64,000 nt of DNA from Eunapius fragilis (lineage: Eukaryota > Porifera > Demospongiae > Spongillida > Spongillidae). The position numbers were made by a program, and so were the translations under genes. Shown here in pieces: positions 44,154-54,680 of this stretch (the first letter of the stretch is position 1; each line of letters starts with the position of its first letter). The notes beneath the pieces are model-generated. The model was not told the origin of the DNA, did not search any database, and was given only the letters and a program-made list of their open reading frames with translations. The DNA lies in assembly GCA_963681505.1 (NCBI GenBank), contig OY811971.1, positions 2,965,730-3,029,729 of the forward strand, given 5' to 3'.

Positions 44154-45600
44154 ATTTGATCGAGAGTTGCTAGCAGTTTACCCTGCCATCAAACACTTCC
44201 GTCATTTTGTTGAAGGCCGGCCGTTTCATGCGTTAACAGACCACAAACCTCTGACATATGCTCTATCCTCCAATTCCACTGAGTACACACCCAGACAGAT
44301 CCGCCATCTGGACTACATCTCACAATTTACTACTGACCTCCGATATGTGAAAGGTGGTGACAATGCTGTTGCTGACGCTCTGTCTCGTCTAGATGTGTAT
44401 GCCTTACAGCATCAAACAAACCATTGACTATGTGGAGATGGCATCTGTGCAGAGTACAGACTCTGAGATTCAGAGACTCCAAAATGGTTCGACAACGACC
44501 TCTCTGGTTCTGAAAGCAATTCCACTGGAAGGTTCTAATTTAACCCTCCTTTGTGACACTTCTACTGGTGTTTCACGACCAGTGGTTCCTGGAACCTGCC
44601 GTCGATCAGTGTTCCACACATTACATTCCATGGCACATCCCAGGGTGCGGGCAACTCAGAACCTGATATCTGCTCGATTTGTATGGCCTGGCATGAACAC
44701 TGATGTCCGAGAATGGTCTCGAACCTGTCTACAGTGTCAAAGATCCAAAATCCATTGCCATACTGTTACCCCACTTGCAACGTTTGCTACTCCAGACTCT
44801 CGGTTTGATATCATCCATCTGGACCTGGTTGGACCTTTGCCACGTTCAAAGGGTTTTTCATATCTTGTCACCATCATTGACCGGTTCACAAGATGGCCTG
44901 AAGCTATTCCAATTCAGGATATGACTGCTATCACTGTCACTCGAACATTTATCACCGGGTGGGTTTCACGTTTTGGAATTCCTTCCTCTATCACCACAGA
45001 TCGTGGAAGGCAATTTGAATCTAATCTTTGGGCCGAACTCATGCATTCATTGGGTACTGTTCGACTTAGAACAACAGCTTATCAACCCATAGCCAACGGG
45101 TTAGTTGAATGCTTTCATCGGCAGCTAAAGGCCGCCCTCAGAGCCTGTCCAGATCCAGTCCAATGGGTTGATGCCTTACCACTTATTCTGCTGGGCATCA
45201 GAACCACTCTGAAACAGGATCTTGGATGCAGTGTTGCAGAATTGGTATATGGTACAACTCTCCGTATCCCAGGAGAGTTTCTTACATCTACAGCTTCCAC
45301 AGTTGTTGATGCAGCATCTTATGTAGAACAGATGAAGGCAACAATGCGCCACCTGCAGGCTACCCCACCTTGAGTAAGTGACAGACCCAAGGTGTATATC
45401 TCTAAGGACCTTACATTCATTTCTCACATTTTTGTCCGGTATGATGCTGTGCGAAAACCACTGCAACAGCCTTATGATGGTCCCTTCAAGGTCCTTCTAC
45501 GGTCAGACAAATACTTCACTCTTAACATCAACAGCCGCAAGGACACAGTTTCGGTACATCGGCTGAAACCAGCATATTTGGAGGAGCCACTCAACAAAAC
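44125..45600 (+). pseudogene. gypsy RNase H end and integrase
   Basis: FDRELLAVYPAIKHFRHFVEG and TDHKPLTYAL complete RNase H. After a frame change at about 44425, integrase is open (44393-45373). It has the HHCC zinc-binding region (HSMAHP ... CLQCQRSK) and the DDE core with Asp in HLDLVGPLP, Asp in TTDRGRQFES and Glu in ANGLVECFHRQLK. A TGA at 45371 separates the C-terminal VSVHRLKPAYLEEP tail. Confidence 0.88.
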
Positions 45601-45654
45601 CACAGAGTCCTCTTCAACCCACTCAGCTGCAGTTCTTCCAGCTACACCTATACC

Positions 45655-45722
45655 TACACCTACTACTACTACTACTACTACTAACACTACCACTACCACA
45701 ACAACAACAACAACAACAACAA
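45655..45722. repeat. ACT/ACA trinucleotide microsatellite
   Basis: (ACT)n then (ACA)n runs at the 3' end of gypsy pol, encoding poly-Thr. A purine-rich AAGGGGGG polypurine-tract-like sequence (45720-45729) lies just before the right LTR. Confidence 0.85.
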
Positions 45723-45745
45723 GGGGGGTACTGTTGCGTACATAT

Positions 45746-47665
45746 CACAGTAGTTTAAAAATAGGGGTCATGTAGACATTATTTAATTGCGATAAATAAA
45801 TGCTATAATGTAATTGGTTGTATTATGTGTTACAAAATATATCATTTATTAATCAAATTTTATGATTATAAAAGTAAAAGATTTCAAGCCAAAATAATCA
45901 AGTTCTGTTTCAGTTGAATAGCGTTGATTATTAAAATGTTAATGTAACCCAAATATATTGCAGACATTGCTATTAGTGTACATAGGTGACAGGGAAAAAA
46001 TAAACAATATAGATATGAACCTTACAACAATAAAATCAAAAATGTAAAATCAAGAATTGACCAATATGGTCTGAATGCTGGCTAAAGAATTTTAGCTTTA
46101 TAACACATAAAAAGATGACTTTTATGAACAAGATTATGTTCCTGTTTCCTGATCAATTACAAACATGCAGGTAAGTAGATTTTCTTCCAAAGCCAAAGAG
46201 AAGCAACTTGATCTAGCATCAGTTGCATGCTGATCACAAGACCGAACATTGTGCTCTCCATCACAAAACGAGCATTGGAAAAAAACTTCTAACTATATAG
46301 GATCCGACTTAATCCATAACCATGTTGTAACATCAGATCAGTTGTCATGCTGAGTAGTATTTCGAGCTAAATGCTCTCTTTATATGCGCAGATTGGTGTT
46401 GTTATATGCTCTAGAGGTTCTTCCCTTTTTTTTTGGCAACTATTTATAAATTGCTCAACTGCCTCGTAGTGCTTCAATTTTACATATCACTACCAAGTCT
46501 CACTATTATCTATCTCAGTATTTTCAACCTCTAATTTGCAGCCGCATAAGAACGAAATACTTTAACGAACCACTATAACTTAGCGGATCGTCGATGCGCA
46601 GAAAGGATAGATGCTATAATCACTCAAAACTAGTTGTTTACTAACAGTTAGCTGCACACGGGCATGCAGGCATCTACACAATGAACAAAACACAGAACCT
46701 ATTGTGTTATTGTCCGCGTACAACAAAAAGACAGCTCAGCGTAGGCAGAAAGTGTCTTGTTAAAGATATGTTATTAATGAAATGAAATTATTAAAACATA
46801 GCATCTTTTACCCCTTTTGTTGTATCTACTGATGGAATGCTGGGTAGAGAGGCGAATTTCTTACTAAAAAGGTTAGCCCAAAGCATTAGCATTAAATGGG
46901 AGAAACCACTGGGGCAAACTACAGGATGGCTGCGTGCAAAGCTGAGTTTTGCAATACTTCGAGCAACAAATCTTTGCTTGCGTGGTTCTCGCATCAAGTG
47001 GAGAAGTGGTGTTGGAATGGATGATGGTGCTGGGCTACCGGCAGAATTGCCAAAATTGGATTAAATCTTTTATTTCATTCTTTTGTTCTGTTTGTTTTGT
47101 TGATTATGTTTATGTATTAAATGGTGTGCTGTGTTGTGTTTTTTTATCGATTATTAATATTAAAACATGGCACTGTGTATACCACTGTTGTTGTAAACTT
47201 TTCGTCGCTCTAACTTAGAACGCGGCGGGAGGCGGTGACAATATTGCTAGTGCTGAATGGTAGCTAATTGTATTCATGAGTTATTTATGGCTCAGGTGGC
47301 TGTAGATTTGACTAGAAATGATTTCAAACTTGGTACAAGAAGAATTTTTTATGGCAAAACATTTAGAATTCATGCCTTCAAAGTTACAAACACTAAAAAT
47401 TTGATATCATTGGAAACAGGAGACAAAATGCTATGTATTACATCTATCCATAACTCAATCCTTTAAGGTTCCAGCACAATATAATTGCAATTGTATTTCG
47501 AATAAAATTGTCCTGATCTATACTTTGACAGCCTGCCAGTTATTAACCATAAACAATACAGAATATCTTCCTGCAGATTATAGTGCAGCAAGCTAAGGTA
47601 AATTATAATACTCAAAAACATATACATTATACCCAACTCAAATGTCGGGGTCCTAACCCACTGTG
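45746..47665. mobile_element. 1920-bp insertion with CACAGT-type ends and 5-bp target duplication
   Basis: It is flanked on both sides by CATAT (45741-45745 and 47666-47670). Removing one copy restores the LTR sequence seen on the left (GCGTACATAATC). The left end reads CACAGTAGTTTA and the complement of the right end reads CACAGTGGGTTA, an imperfect inverted repeat. The 5-bp duplication and CACAGTG-like terminus recall Transib/RAG-type elements, but no such transposase is visible. A plus-strand frame at 46837-47064 (WLRAKLSFAILRATNLCLRG) resembles a module from retroelement ORFs. Family assignment is open. Confidence 0.55.
46800..47064 (+). pseudogene. Retroelement-like ORF fragment inside the LTR insertion
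   Basis: The frame TPFVVSTDGMLGREANF followed by LLKRLAQSISIKWEKP, WLRAKLSFAILRATNLCLRG and DDGAGLPAEL is continuous and ends with a stop. It resembles the C-terminal segment of ORFs I associate with invertebrate retroelements. It is related in style to the fragment at 17027-17490 but not collinear with it. No start or upstream domain is found. Confidence 0.4.
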
Positions 47666-47767
47666 CATATTCAAATACACATATGAACTTATGTAATGCT
47701 ATGTCACGTGATGTAAATTTAGTGATGATTATAAAATTATATTTTCTGGTTGCATGATAGCTCGTCA

Positions 47768-48840
47768 AACACATAATTATGCTTCCACTTAGTGGACTGC
47801 ACAGATCTTGCAAGGGACCTATGTCGATAAATGCCATTATGATTAGATATATATATGCTCTTATATGACCAGGTTTGAGATGTCCGCGAATCGAACTGTT
47901 AAAATGGTACTTTAATGAGATTCACAAATTACATTTAACCCCATCAGTTGGGCGTCGTGCTCACCTCAGCGTGCCGGCCTGCCGGGTAACGAAGTAAAAC
48001 CCAGTTCTGTTCCTGTTACATCGGGGAGTCCAATCGTAATCGGATAGAGGCTCTCCATACTTTCTTGCCTGTCCAAAAGGGTTTACCATACCCCTCTCTC
48101 CCCCGCCGCTCCACAACTAAATTATGCCTCTCTCCCTCCGTAGACTTATTCCTAGATTCACCGCTGTAACTAAGATCAGAATTCTAAAACTCTAATTGCA
48201 TGACGATCGGAGCCATGGTAGCAACCGGCGCCACTCGTTAAAATAATTTTAGGATCGATTCGCTCGCGTGTTTGTATACATATAACATGCACTAAGATAT
48301 TGACTGGACTTACTGGTCTTCTTCCAGCAGCGTTTAACCAGAGATAGTATATAACGAGACTCAATCACTAATCCCGTACCCAGGCCCTTCTGTGCAATAA
48401 AAACAGGAGGGGGGGGGGGGGGGGTCGACAAGAATTATACGTACATATGAAATAGTTATTGAATGTTCTTTGGATAATTATGCTATCCTTTCTGATGTAT
48501 CGGTCTTGATGTTACTAAAAGTAATAATAACTGCACTTTGTAACGGCGTTTGTCGCAAAACTCCAACTTTACCGGCTGAATACCCGTTAACCCTCCTACA
48601 CAGTTCTTAACTTTCTTCATGACAGACCATGATCCATGCAACAGAACCTGCCTTCTTTTCATTCGTATATGCGCAGTTGTGGATAGAGACGTGCTGACAT
48701 CCGCTACTGCATCGATAAATAAGTCACTCACTGTACAGCAATCTCGAAGAACATGATACAGATTCATGTGCTTGCAAATTAATAACACGGTGTTTTCAAA
48801 AACCCGTGAGGGGCTCAGCCTTCCCCTTCCGACCTTGATA
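47768..48840. repeat. R2+R1 repeat copy 6 (target of the gypsy insertion)
   Basis: Continues the R2 copy that begins before 36511, followed by R1 (48240-48790) with a G tract at 48409-48424. Confidence 0.65.
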
Positions 48841-48959
48841 CATGAGAGGGAAATTGGCCCCCCCCCCCCTCCCCTCCTGCCGTTGGAGTCAATGACACAT
48901 CAGCTCACAATTGCAACACATCTAATTTATCCAAAAAAAATACAGGGATTAGAAATGCT

Positions 48960-49457
48960 TACTGAGCGGTGGAGACAATGCTCTAAGAGTTAAATAGGTA
49001 CTTCGAGGATAGGCCTGGGGCCCTGTGTTGGGGCCCTATGTTGTAGGACAGACTCAGGATCAGCTGACCCAAACAGGTCGTCAAGGAGTTCTTCTTCCTT
49101 GACAACAGCACCACCCCCATTCTGGGACACGGTACCAACATCTCGTTCACACAAAGCTTAGAGTGCCATTTGCTCTGGCCACACCCACACCTGATGCTTC
49201 TCCCTCCACACCATCAAAGGACTCCTCCACCTGCTTCATGACGCTGGGCACTCCCTGGCAAACAGTGCCTGTAGCTGGTGGGTGGGGATGTGAGGGTTTA
49301 CTGATATGTGAGCAATTTGAGCTCGAGGTTGGTGATGATTTGAGGCTAGTGAAATTGTGTAGAGGTGAGGGTGTGATGATGTGAGGCTTGTTGTGATATG
49401 GGTAGTGATGTGAGAATGGTGAGTAATGATTGGAACTGCCTCATCATCGCAGACCAC
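48960..49457 (-). pseudogene. Pro/Ser/His-rich ORF copy h (degenerate)
   Basis: It contains the start of the acidic segment and NPHIPTHQLQALFARECPAS, but the 42-bp repeat part is lost at about 49457, where the spacer resumes abruptly. The remaining frames are short. Confidence 0.45.
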
Positions 49458-49693
49458 GTTGGTGGAGCACTTACAATGAGATGTGTGGCATGGTGATCAG
49501 TCTAACAGGTGTGGCAGGGTTAGCTGTGGTTATAGTTTTATAGCAACCATAAAGCCCAAAACCAACACAGACAGCACAGAATTACAAGTATTCATGGCAA
49601 TTTTACACTGACACGTAATAATGTACTACTGCACACAATACATTCCATTTCATTTTATGCATGTAATGTGTGCATGCTTGTTTGTTGTATGTA
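49458..49693. other. Shortened spacer 3' of zinc-finger gene H
   Basis: Keeps the CACGTTGGTGGAGCACTTAC block but lacks the CTCATGGGACCACAAGTC part, showing an internal deletion relative to 2426-3446. Confidence 0.45.
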
Positions 49694-50716
49694 TCAAGCA
49701 TTGGTCATTGTATTTGGATTTTGGGAGTAGGAGCAGTGCTGGAGATGATATTTCAAACCACTCTTGGTCACATATTTCTTGTCACATCCTTCAGAGGGAC
49801 ATCTTAACTTCTCACCAAGGTGTTTTCGGCAATGCTCTTTAAGAGTAGCAATAGACCTGAAAGATCGCCTGCAGAAACACTTATAAGGTCGATCATTGCT
49901 GTGGATCATCATATGGTATGTGAGACCTGTTCTGTAGGAATAAATTTTGTTACAAATAGTACACTTGAATTTAGTGGATCCTGTATGGACAACCATGTGC
50001 TTCTTCAGACCTCCTATTCGACCAAATGCTTTACCACATGCAGAACACTGATAGTTCTTTTCTTTTGTATGGACAACCATGTGCCTCTTCAGACTTCCTT
50101 TCAGACTAAATGCCTTCCCACATTCAGAACATTGATAGTTTGCTTCTTTTGTATGGACAACCATGTGTTCCTTCAGATGTCCCTTCAGACGAAATGCCTT
50201 CCCACATTCAGAACACTGATAGTTTTTTGCTTGCGTATGGATAACCATGTGCCTTGTCAAATCTCCCTTACAACCAAATGCCTTCCCACATTCAGAACAC
50301 TGATATCTCTTTTCTCGTGTATGGACAACCATATGTGTTTTCAGTTTATCCTTTTGATCAAATGCCTTCCCACATTCAGAACACTGATAGTTCTTTTCTT
50401 GCGTATGGAGAACCATGTGCCTCTTCAGATTTTCCTTACGACCAAATGCCTTCCCACACTCAGAACACTGATAGTTCTTTTCTTTTGTATGAACAACCAT
50501 GTGTTTCTTCAGATTTCCTTTTAGACTAAAGGCTTTCCCACATTCAGAACACTGATAGTTCTTCTCTTGTGTATGGACAACCATGTGCTTCTTCAGATCT
50601 CCCTTATGACCAAATGCCTTCCCACATTCAGAACACCCATGCATTTTTTCAGCTGTGCTCATCTTCCTTGGGTGAGATATATTTATATATGGATAACATT
50701 CAGCCATTAATAACAA
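49694..50716 (-). CDS. C2H2 zinc-finger protein H (11 fingers)
   Basis: A 340-residue intact frame. The shared Met is at 50662 (MSTAEKMHGC), with 18 open residues upstream (MLLMAECYPYINISHPRK), as in copy B. There are eight CSxCGKAF fingers with HTQEKNYQ or HTKEKNYQ linkers, then HTGSTKFKCTICNKIY, the CFC finger and the terminal CPSEGC finger. All canonical Cys and His ligands are present in the main fingers, and helix residues vary between fingers. The C-terminus SQNPNTMTNA is shared with copies F and G. Probably a nuclear DNA-binding protein. A 1.8-kb transposon lies 79 bp upstream of the ORF and may separate it from its promoter. Confidence 0.85.
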   Translation of the reverse strand: MLLMAECYPYINISHPRKMSTAEKMHGCSECGKAFGHKGDLKKHMVVHTQEKNYQCSECGKAFSLKGNLKKHMVVHTKEKNYQCSECGKAFGRKENLKRHMVLHTQEKNYQCSECGKAFDQKDKLKTHMVVHTREKRYQCSECGKAFGCKGDLTRHMVIHTQAKNYQCSECGKAFRLKGHLKEHMVVHTKEANYQCSECGKAFSLKGSLKRHMVVHTKEKNYQCSACGKAFGRIGGLKKHMVVHTGSTKFKCTICNKIYSYRTGLTYHMMIHSNDRPYKCFCRRSFRSIATLKEHCRKHLGEKLRCPSEGCDKKYVTKSGLKYHLQHCSYSQNPNTMTNA

Positions 50717-50950
50717 TTTTCAAAAAGACACGAATTTACAATGATTTTCAACAATGTCCTCATGTCATGAACCTCATTTGAAAAACTCAGTGGGGGGTCA
50801 TTCCATTATAAGTGGGGTAAATGCATGCTTCACATCTTTCGATCCTGATGCAATTATTCATATTTATTTATTGTTGAGTGAATGTTACTTTAATTGCTTA
50901 TTTTAATAACTTGAATGGTTTACAAAATATGCTGCCCTGCACAAGACAGT

Positions 50951-51106
50951 GAAATCAAAGCTACCATCCCCATCGCTATCCCCACCAATTGCAAGCACCA
51001 GTGCTTAACAGGCCCCAGCCATCCCCACCAATTGCAAGCACACCAGTACCAGGCACTGGTGCTTGCAATTGGTGGGGATAGCGGTGGGGATGGTGGCTCT
51101 GATTTC
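50951..51106. repeat. 54-bp inverted repeat (hairpin) inside the 1815-bp element
   Basis: The arms at 50951-51004 and 51053-51106 are complementary over 54 bp with about four mismatches and a 48-nt loop. The core reads CCACCAATTGCAAGCACCAG. The loop itself holds a third partial copy of the arm. Confidence 0.85.
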
Positions 51107-51236
51107 ATTGTCCATGAGCTCCTACGCACTGGACGTGCTGTGTGCGGGAATAAACCCGCGGTATCAACAGCATGCATATACGACCTTCAGGGTTATCGGA
51201 AGGAGACGGTTCAATCTCGTATAGTGACTGTCATGG

Positions 51237-51333
51237 GTTTGATCGCTGCCGGTTCGCCATCGGTCACAGATGCGATCGGCAAGGGTTCTCCATCAGTCAC
51301 AGATGCGATCGCTGCCGGGTCACCTTCAAGAAG
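51237..51333. repeat. Short tandem repeat, about 33-36-bp units
   Basis: Roughly 2.5 units containing TCACAGATGCGATCG and CCATC(G/A)GTCACAG, encoding repeated SPSVTDAI peptides in the plus frame. Confidence 0.8.
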
Positions 51334-51419
51334 AAGAGTGTTCTCGGCCGTGGCTGGTTGCTTTTTACTTGCGACAAGAACGAAGCAATTTATATTTCTA
51401 TATTCATGCATTAAATAGA

Positions 51420-52459
51420 GACTAGCTTACCTGAACAGTGGTCCATTCTTCTAAAAAATGCACTCTTTTAACACATGGTTTATGACAGACGCGTGGAAAT
51501 CTTGATTATTTTGGGGAATAATTCCCTCCTAGTGGTTTACATAATTATTCTTGCAGTCTATTAAAAACTCAGTATGTATTTGCGACTGCCCTATGGAGTT
51601 TAATACAGGCTCGTTATGTCGGACAATTCCGCAAACATGCTGCGCCAGGTGCCCTTGTCTTTCTATCAGTGCAATTCCTGGTCGATCGCACTACTTATAC
51701 CACTGTATTGCTTTAATATGTGTATAAAATTGTTTCTTATAAGATTCGCTTTTGCATTCAGTTATTAAGTATAGGCTATAGTGTATATCAGAACTGTACC
51801 TTGAATGCTGAGGCACATCGTTAAAATTATAATGAGCTGGTTTTTAAAGGTTACAATACAACAATTGTATATGCCTGAAGATTCTTTACTTTTCCAATTT
51901 CATCTATAATGATTGGTGTATTAATAAACATGTTTTGCTTAGAAATAAATCTATAGGAGAGAATTATGAATATTATATATTCCCCAATATTTCCCCGCAT
52001 CTGTCGTAAACAGCGCGTAAAAAAAAAACTCATTTTTAATTAGCTGAGCGCAATTGGTGGCCAGTGTTCTTAGCTGCCGTTCGCGATACTTATGTAACAC
52101 ACTTGTGGCGTATAAACAAACACTAACTTTAGATTAGTGCACAGTATAACATTTAAGATGGTGGACACGCGTAAAACTCGATGCGGTCGCTAGAGCTTGT
52201 CTATAAATTTCATAAAAACAACAATATTAATGGTCCCTTCAATCCCGGGAAACAAATTTTCTGTTTATAGATCCGGAAACCATCTCTATTTAGAAATCTG
52301 CGCTACGATGATAAATTTTATTTAACCCTTTCACCAACTACTAAAGTGAAAAATACATACAGATTCTACGTAAATTGGCTTCAATTTGATGCTAAAGAAG
52401 TCACTACCAGGCAAAAAATGGAAAGGTTATGAGCCTGTAAAGTTGCACATTTTAATTAT
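51420..52459. other. Interior of the 1815-bp element, no gene seen
   Basis: AT-rich sequence with only short frames. Nothing resembles a transposase. Confidence 0.5.
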
Positions 52460-52943
52460 TCAGGGCAGCATATTTCGTAAACCACTGAAGTTATTAACAT
52501 AATAAGCGGTTAAAGTAACATTCACCCAAAGACAAACAAATATGAGTAAATGCATCATGATCTGAAGATGTGAAGCACGCTCCCATACAAAGTCATAGTG
52601 GAATGACCCTGGGATCAACGTTGAGCACGTCGAACTGATGGGGTTAAAATGCATGGCCCCTCTGGATCAATGCGTACAGAGGACCCCAAAGAATGAAGAA
52701 TGAGCTGAGTCTCATTAAACCTATCAACAACCAGTTCACACAGTCGATTTATGGGATATGCCATATCTCAAACCTGGTCACATTATAATGTAGTGATATT
52801 TATGATTATACAAGCGGCTTTCCACCACAGAACATGTCACACAACATATTGCAAACTTATATCCCTAAGGCTTCGAAAGCCTTCTCACATGTTGCTCCAT
52901 ACCTCTCCCTCCACTAGTCTAGTACCCTGACCCTAAAATATAC

Positions 52944-53350
52944 GCCACAGTGGATTGGGAGCAGTGCTCAGGCCACAGTGGATTGGGAGTAGTGTCCAGG
53001 TCACAGTGGATTGGGAGTAGTGCCCAGGCCACAGTGGATTGGGAGTAGTGCCCAGGCCACAGTGGATTGGGAGTAGTGCCCAGGCCACAGTGGATTGGGA
53101 GTAGTGCCCAGGCCACAGTGGATTGGGAGTAGTGCCCAGGCCACAGTGGATTGGGAGTAGTGCCCAGGCCACAGTGGATTGGGAGTAGTGCCCAGGCCAC
53201 AGTGGATTGGGAGTAGTGCCCAGGCCACAGTGGATTGGGAGTAGTGCCCAGGCCACAGTCGATTGGGAGTAGTGCCCAGGCCACAGTGGATTGGGAGTAG
53301 TGCCCAGGCCACAGTGGATTGGGAATAGTGCCCAGGCCACAGTGGATTCG
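52944..53350. repeat. 28-bp minisatellite, about 14 units
   Basis: Same unit as at 5055 and 22990, very homogeneous, starting directly after TAAAATATACGCCACAGTGG. Confidence 0.95.
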
Positions 53351-53725
53351 TTGTACTGAGTCAGCGACGTTGTTACAGACCTATCACAAGGCCGAGCACT
53401 ATGGCTCCCCCCCTAATTCACGCTGTCTACTTGAGAATTTATTGGAGCAAATATGCGCTTACACATCCCTCTAAACACACAATCAACCTGTAACAATGTT
53501 ACCACACTTAAAGCAACCGCTAGTCCAAGCTAGCTGAATAACAACGAGTTGTCTGGATATTATGTTGTGAACAGGATACTCTGGGTAACCAAACCATAGA
53601 CACGTGATAATGACACCAAAAAAATACCACTGGAATGCAATGAACGCATGCCTGCAATCTGATTGGCGTGCCAACATTCCAGTGCACTGGTCAACCATTT
53701 CCATGGTAAAGTCTCCAGACCCTTT
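53351..53725. other. Non-repetitive interior of the TIR element
   Basis: Sequence not seen elsewhere in the window. A 73-residue minus-strand frame (53483-53704) has no recognisable features. Confidence 0.4.
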
Positions 53726-53857
53726 GTGACGTATATTTGGGTCTGGGCACTACACTATCCCTCTACATAATTCATCTCGGTAACTGATGGCTGTGAACAC
53801 CCTTCATAATCTTAAATCTGTTCTTCAGCCTGTTCCAATAGCTCTCGGTATTCTGTG

Positions 53858-54161
53858 CAGTGGCGGATCCAGGGGGGGAAGGGGGGGGGGGGGGGGGCGG
53901 GGTATACCCCCTCCCACCAAGTTAGAAAGTAAATATTCATAGCTACAAGTGGCGGTGTCTTATGTCGCGCTGATGATATAAATACAACGAAAACGCGCCA
54001 AAGTAACATGATAACAGTAAAAAAGCGTCTGGGGCAAAGCCCCAGACCCCGGGTACATCTTCCTCTCTTACGCGCAGTATTTCGTAGCCGCACCCAAACC
54101 ATGATTATTAACGCCCCTCCCCTTTGCCCCCCCTCGCAAAAAAATTCTGGATCTGCCCCTG
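53858..54161. mobile_element. 304-bp hAT-like MITE
   Basis: The ends CAGTGGCGGATCCAGG and CTGGATCTGCCCCTG are inverted. CAGTGGCGGATCCAG-type termini are common among hAT non-autonomous elements. The flanks share CTGTG, though a TG repeat blurs the target duplication. It interrupts the phrase GGTATTCTGTGTGTG seen intact at 24580-24600. Confidence 0.65.
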
Positions 54162-54189
54162 CTGTGTGTGTGTGTGTATGTGTGTGTGT

Positions 54190-54680
54190 GTGTACCCCCT
54201 GTAGTCTTGTTCACTAACTCGACAGTATGTTTAACTGTCTCGTGCTGCGATGAGGGATATCCCTAGCTATACGCGCATAGGCCGCCTACTCATCTGAGTG
54301 GATGTATGTGTGTTAAGGTGGGTCACAGCACGGCAGTAGACGTCTACCAGTGGCTAAGGGAAGTGTGCTCAACCAGATTCATTAATGACTTGCCTGCAGT
54401 GCTTGGCAGCCCAGGGGTTGTAGCCCAGGTTGACAAATCCCTTTTTAAATATAAGCCAAAGGTACCAGATTACACACACTCAAACAACACAAATGCTCAT
54501 GTATTATTAAGTATCACAGAGGAAGGGATGGGCCAACCATGAACAGCGGGTTTTCGAGATGATGGACACCTCTAAACACCATCTCTCTGCTTCATACAGA
54601 TGGTGGACACACTTGATGCTGCCATGCTACTACCTATTATTGAGGCCCATACTGCTCCAGGACTACACTCAGAGAGTACA
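54190..54680 (+). pseudogene. ISXO2/Merlin-like transposase fragment (copy 4, best reading frame)
   Basis: The open frame 54306-54542 contains STAVDVYQWLREVCSTRF, LGSPGVVAQVDKSLFKY and a TEEGMG end. The pattern V-D-x-Y-x-W-x-R-E-V-C ... G-x-P-G-V-V-x-Q-V-D-x-S-L-F matches the start of the ISXO2-like DDE domain, where the canonical E-I-D-E-S is changed to Q-V-D-K-S. Downstream, 54601-54670 gives DAAMLLPIIEAHTAPGL-like residues of the catalytic region after a frame change. The full transposase is not present. Confidence 0.5.

Larger units (their letters stand above)
36511..47767 (+). mobile_element. Ty3/gypsy LTR retrotransposon with two nested insertions
   Basis: It is bounded by related short LTRs (36511-36620 and the split copy 45732-47767). 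It inserted into an R2 repeat: ACCCACACAACACACA before it and AACACATAATTATGCTTCC after it are continuous in other R2 copies. The internal order is gag, protease, reverse transcriptase, RNase H, integrase, which is the Ty3/gypsy order. After removing the P-like element (5.1 kb) and the LTR insertion (1.9 kb), the element is about 4.2 kb. Stops in gag and pol make this copy non-autonomous. Confidence 0.9.
45732..47767 (+). repeat. Right LTR of the gypsy element, split by an insertion
   Basis: LTR bases 45732-45745 and 47671-47767 align with the left LTR (TGTTGCGTACAT ... GCTCGTCA). The middle is an inserted element flanked by CATAT duplications. Confidence 0.82.
50795..52609. mobile_element. 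1815-bp element with about 150-bp terminal inverted repeats
   Basis: The ends are GGGTCATTCCA and the complementary TGGAATGACCC. The inverted repeats extend inward about 150 bp with scattered mismatches (left to about 50945, right from about 52460), both reaching an AAATATGCTGCCCTG block. TGGG flanks both sides (50791-50794 and 52610-52613), and the empty site AACTCAGTGGGATCAATG is present upstream of zinc-finger gene A. No recognisable transposase is inside, so it looks non-autonomous. I cannot name the superfamily. Confidence 0.85.
52913..53760. mobile_element. TIR element carrying the 28-bp minisatellite (copy 3, best preserved)
   Basis: The left end CTAGTCTAGTACCCTGACCC + TAAAATATACG and the right end CGTATATTTGGGTCTGGGCAC + TACA (53731-53755) are inverted. 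Between them lie the minisatellite (52944-53350) and about 360 bp of other sequence. No transposase ORF. Confidence 0.65.

Noticed and set aside
36511-47767. Endogenous retrovirus with an envelope gene
   Set aside because: After integrase the sequence goes through a microsatellite and polypurine tract directly into the LTR. No third ORF is present, so this is an LTR retrotransposon.
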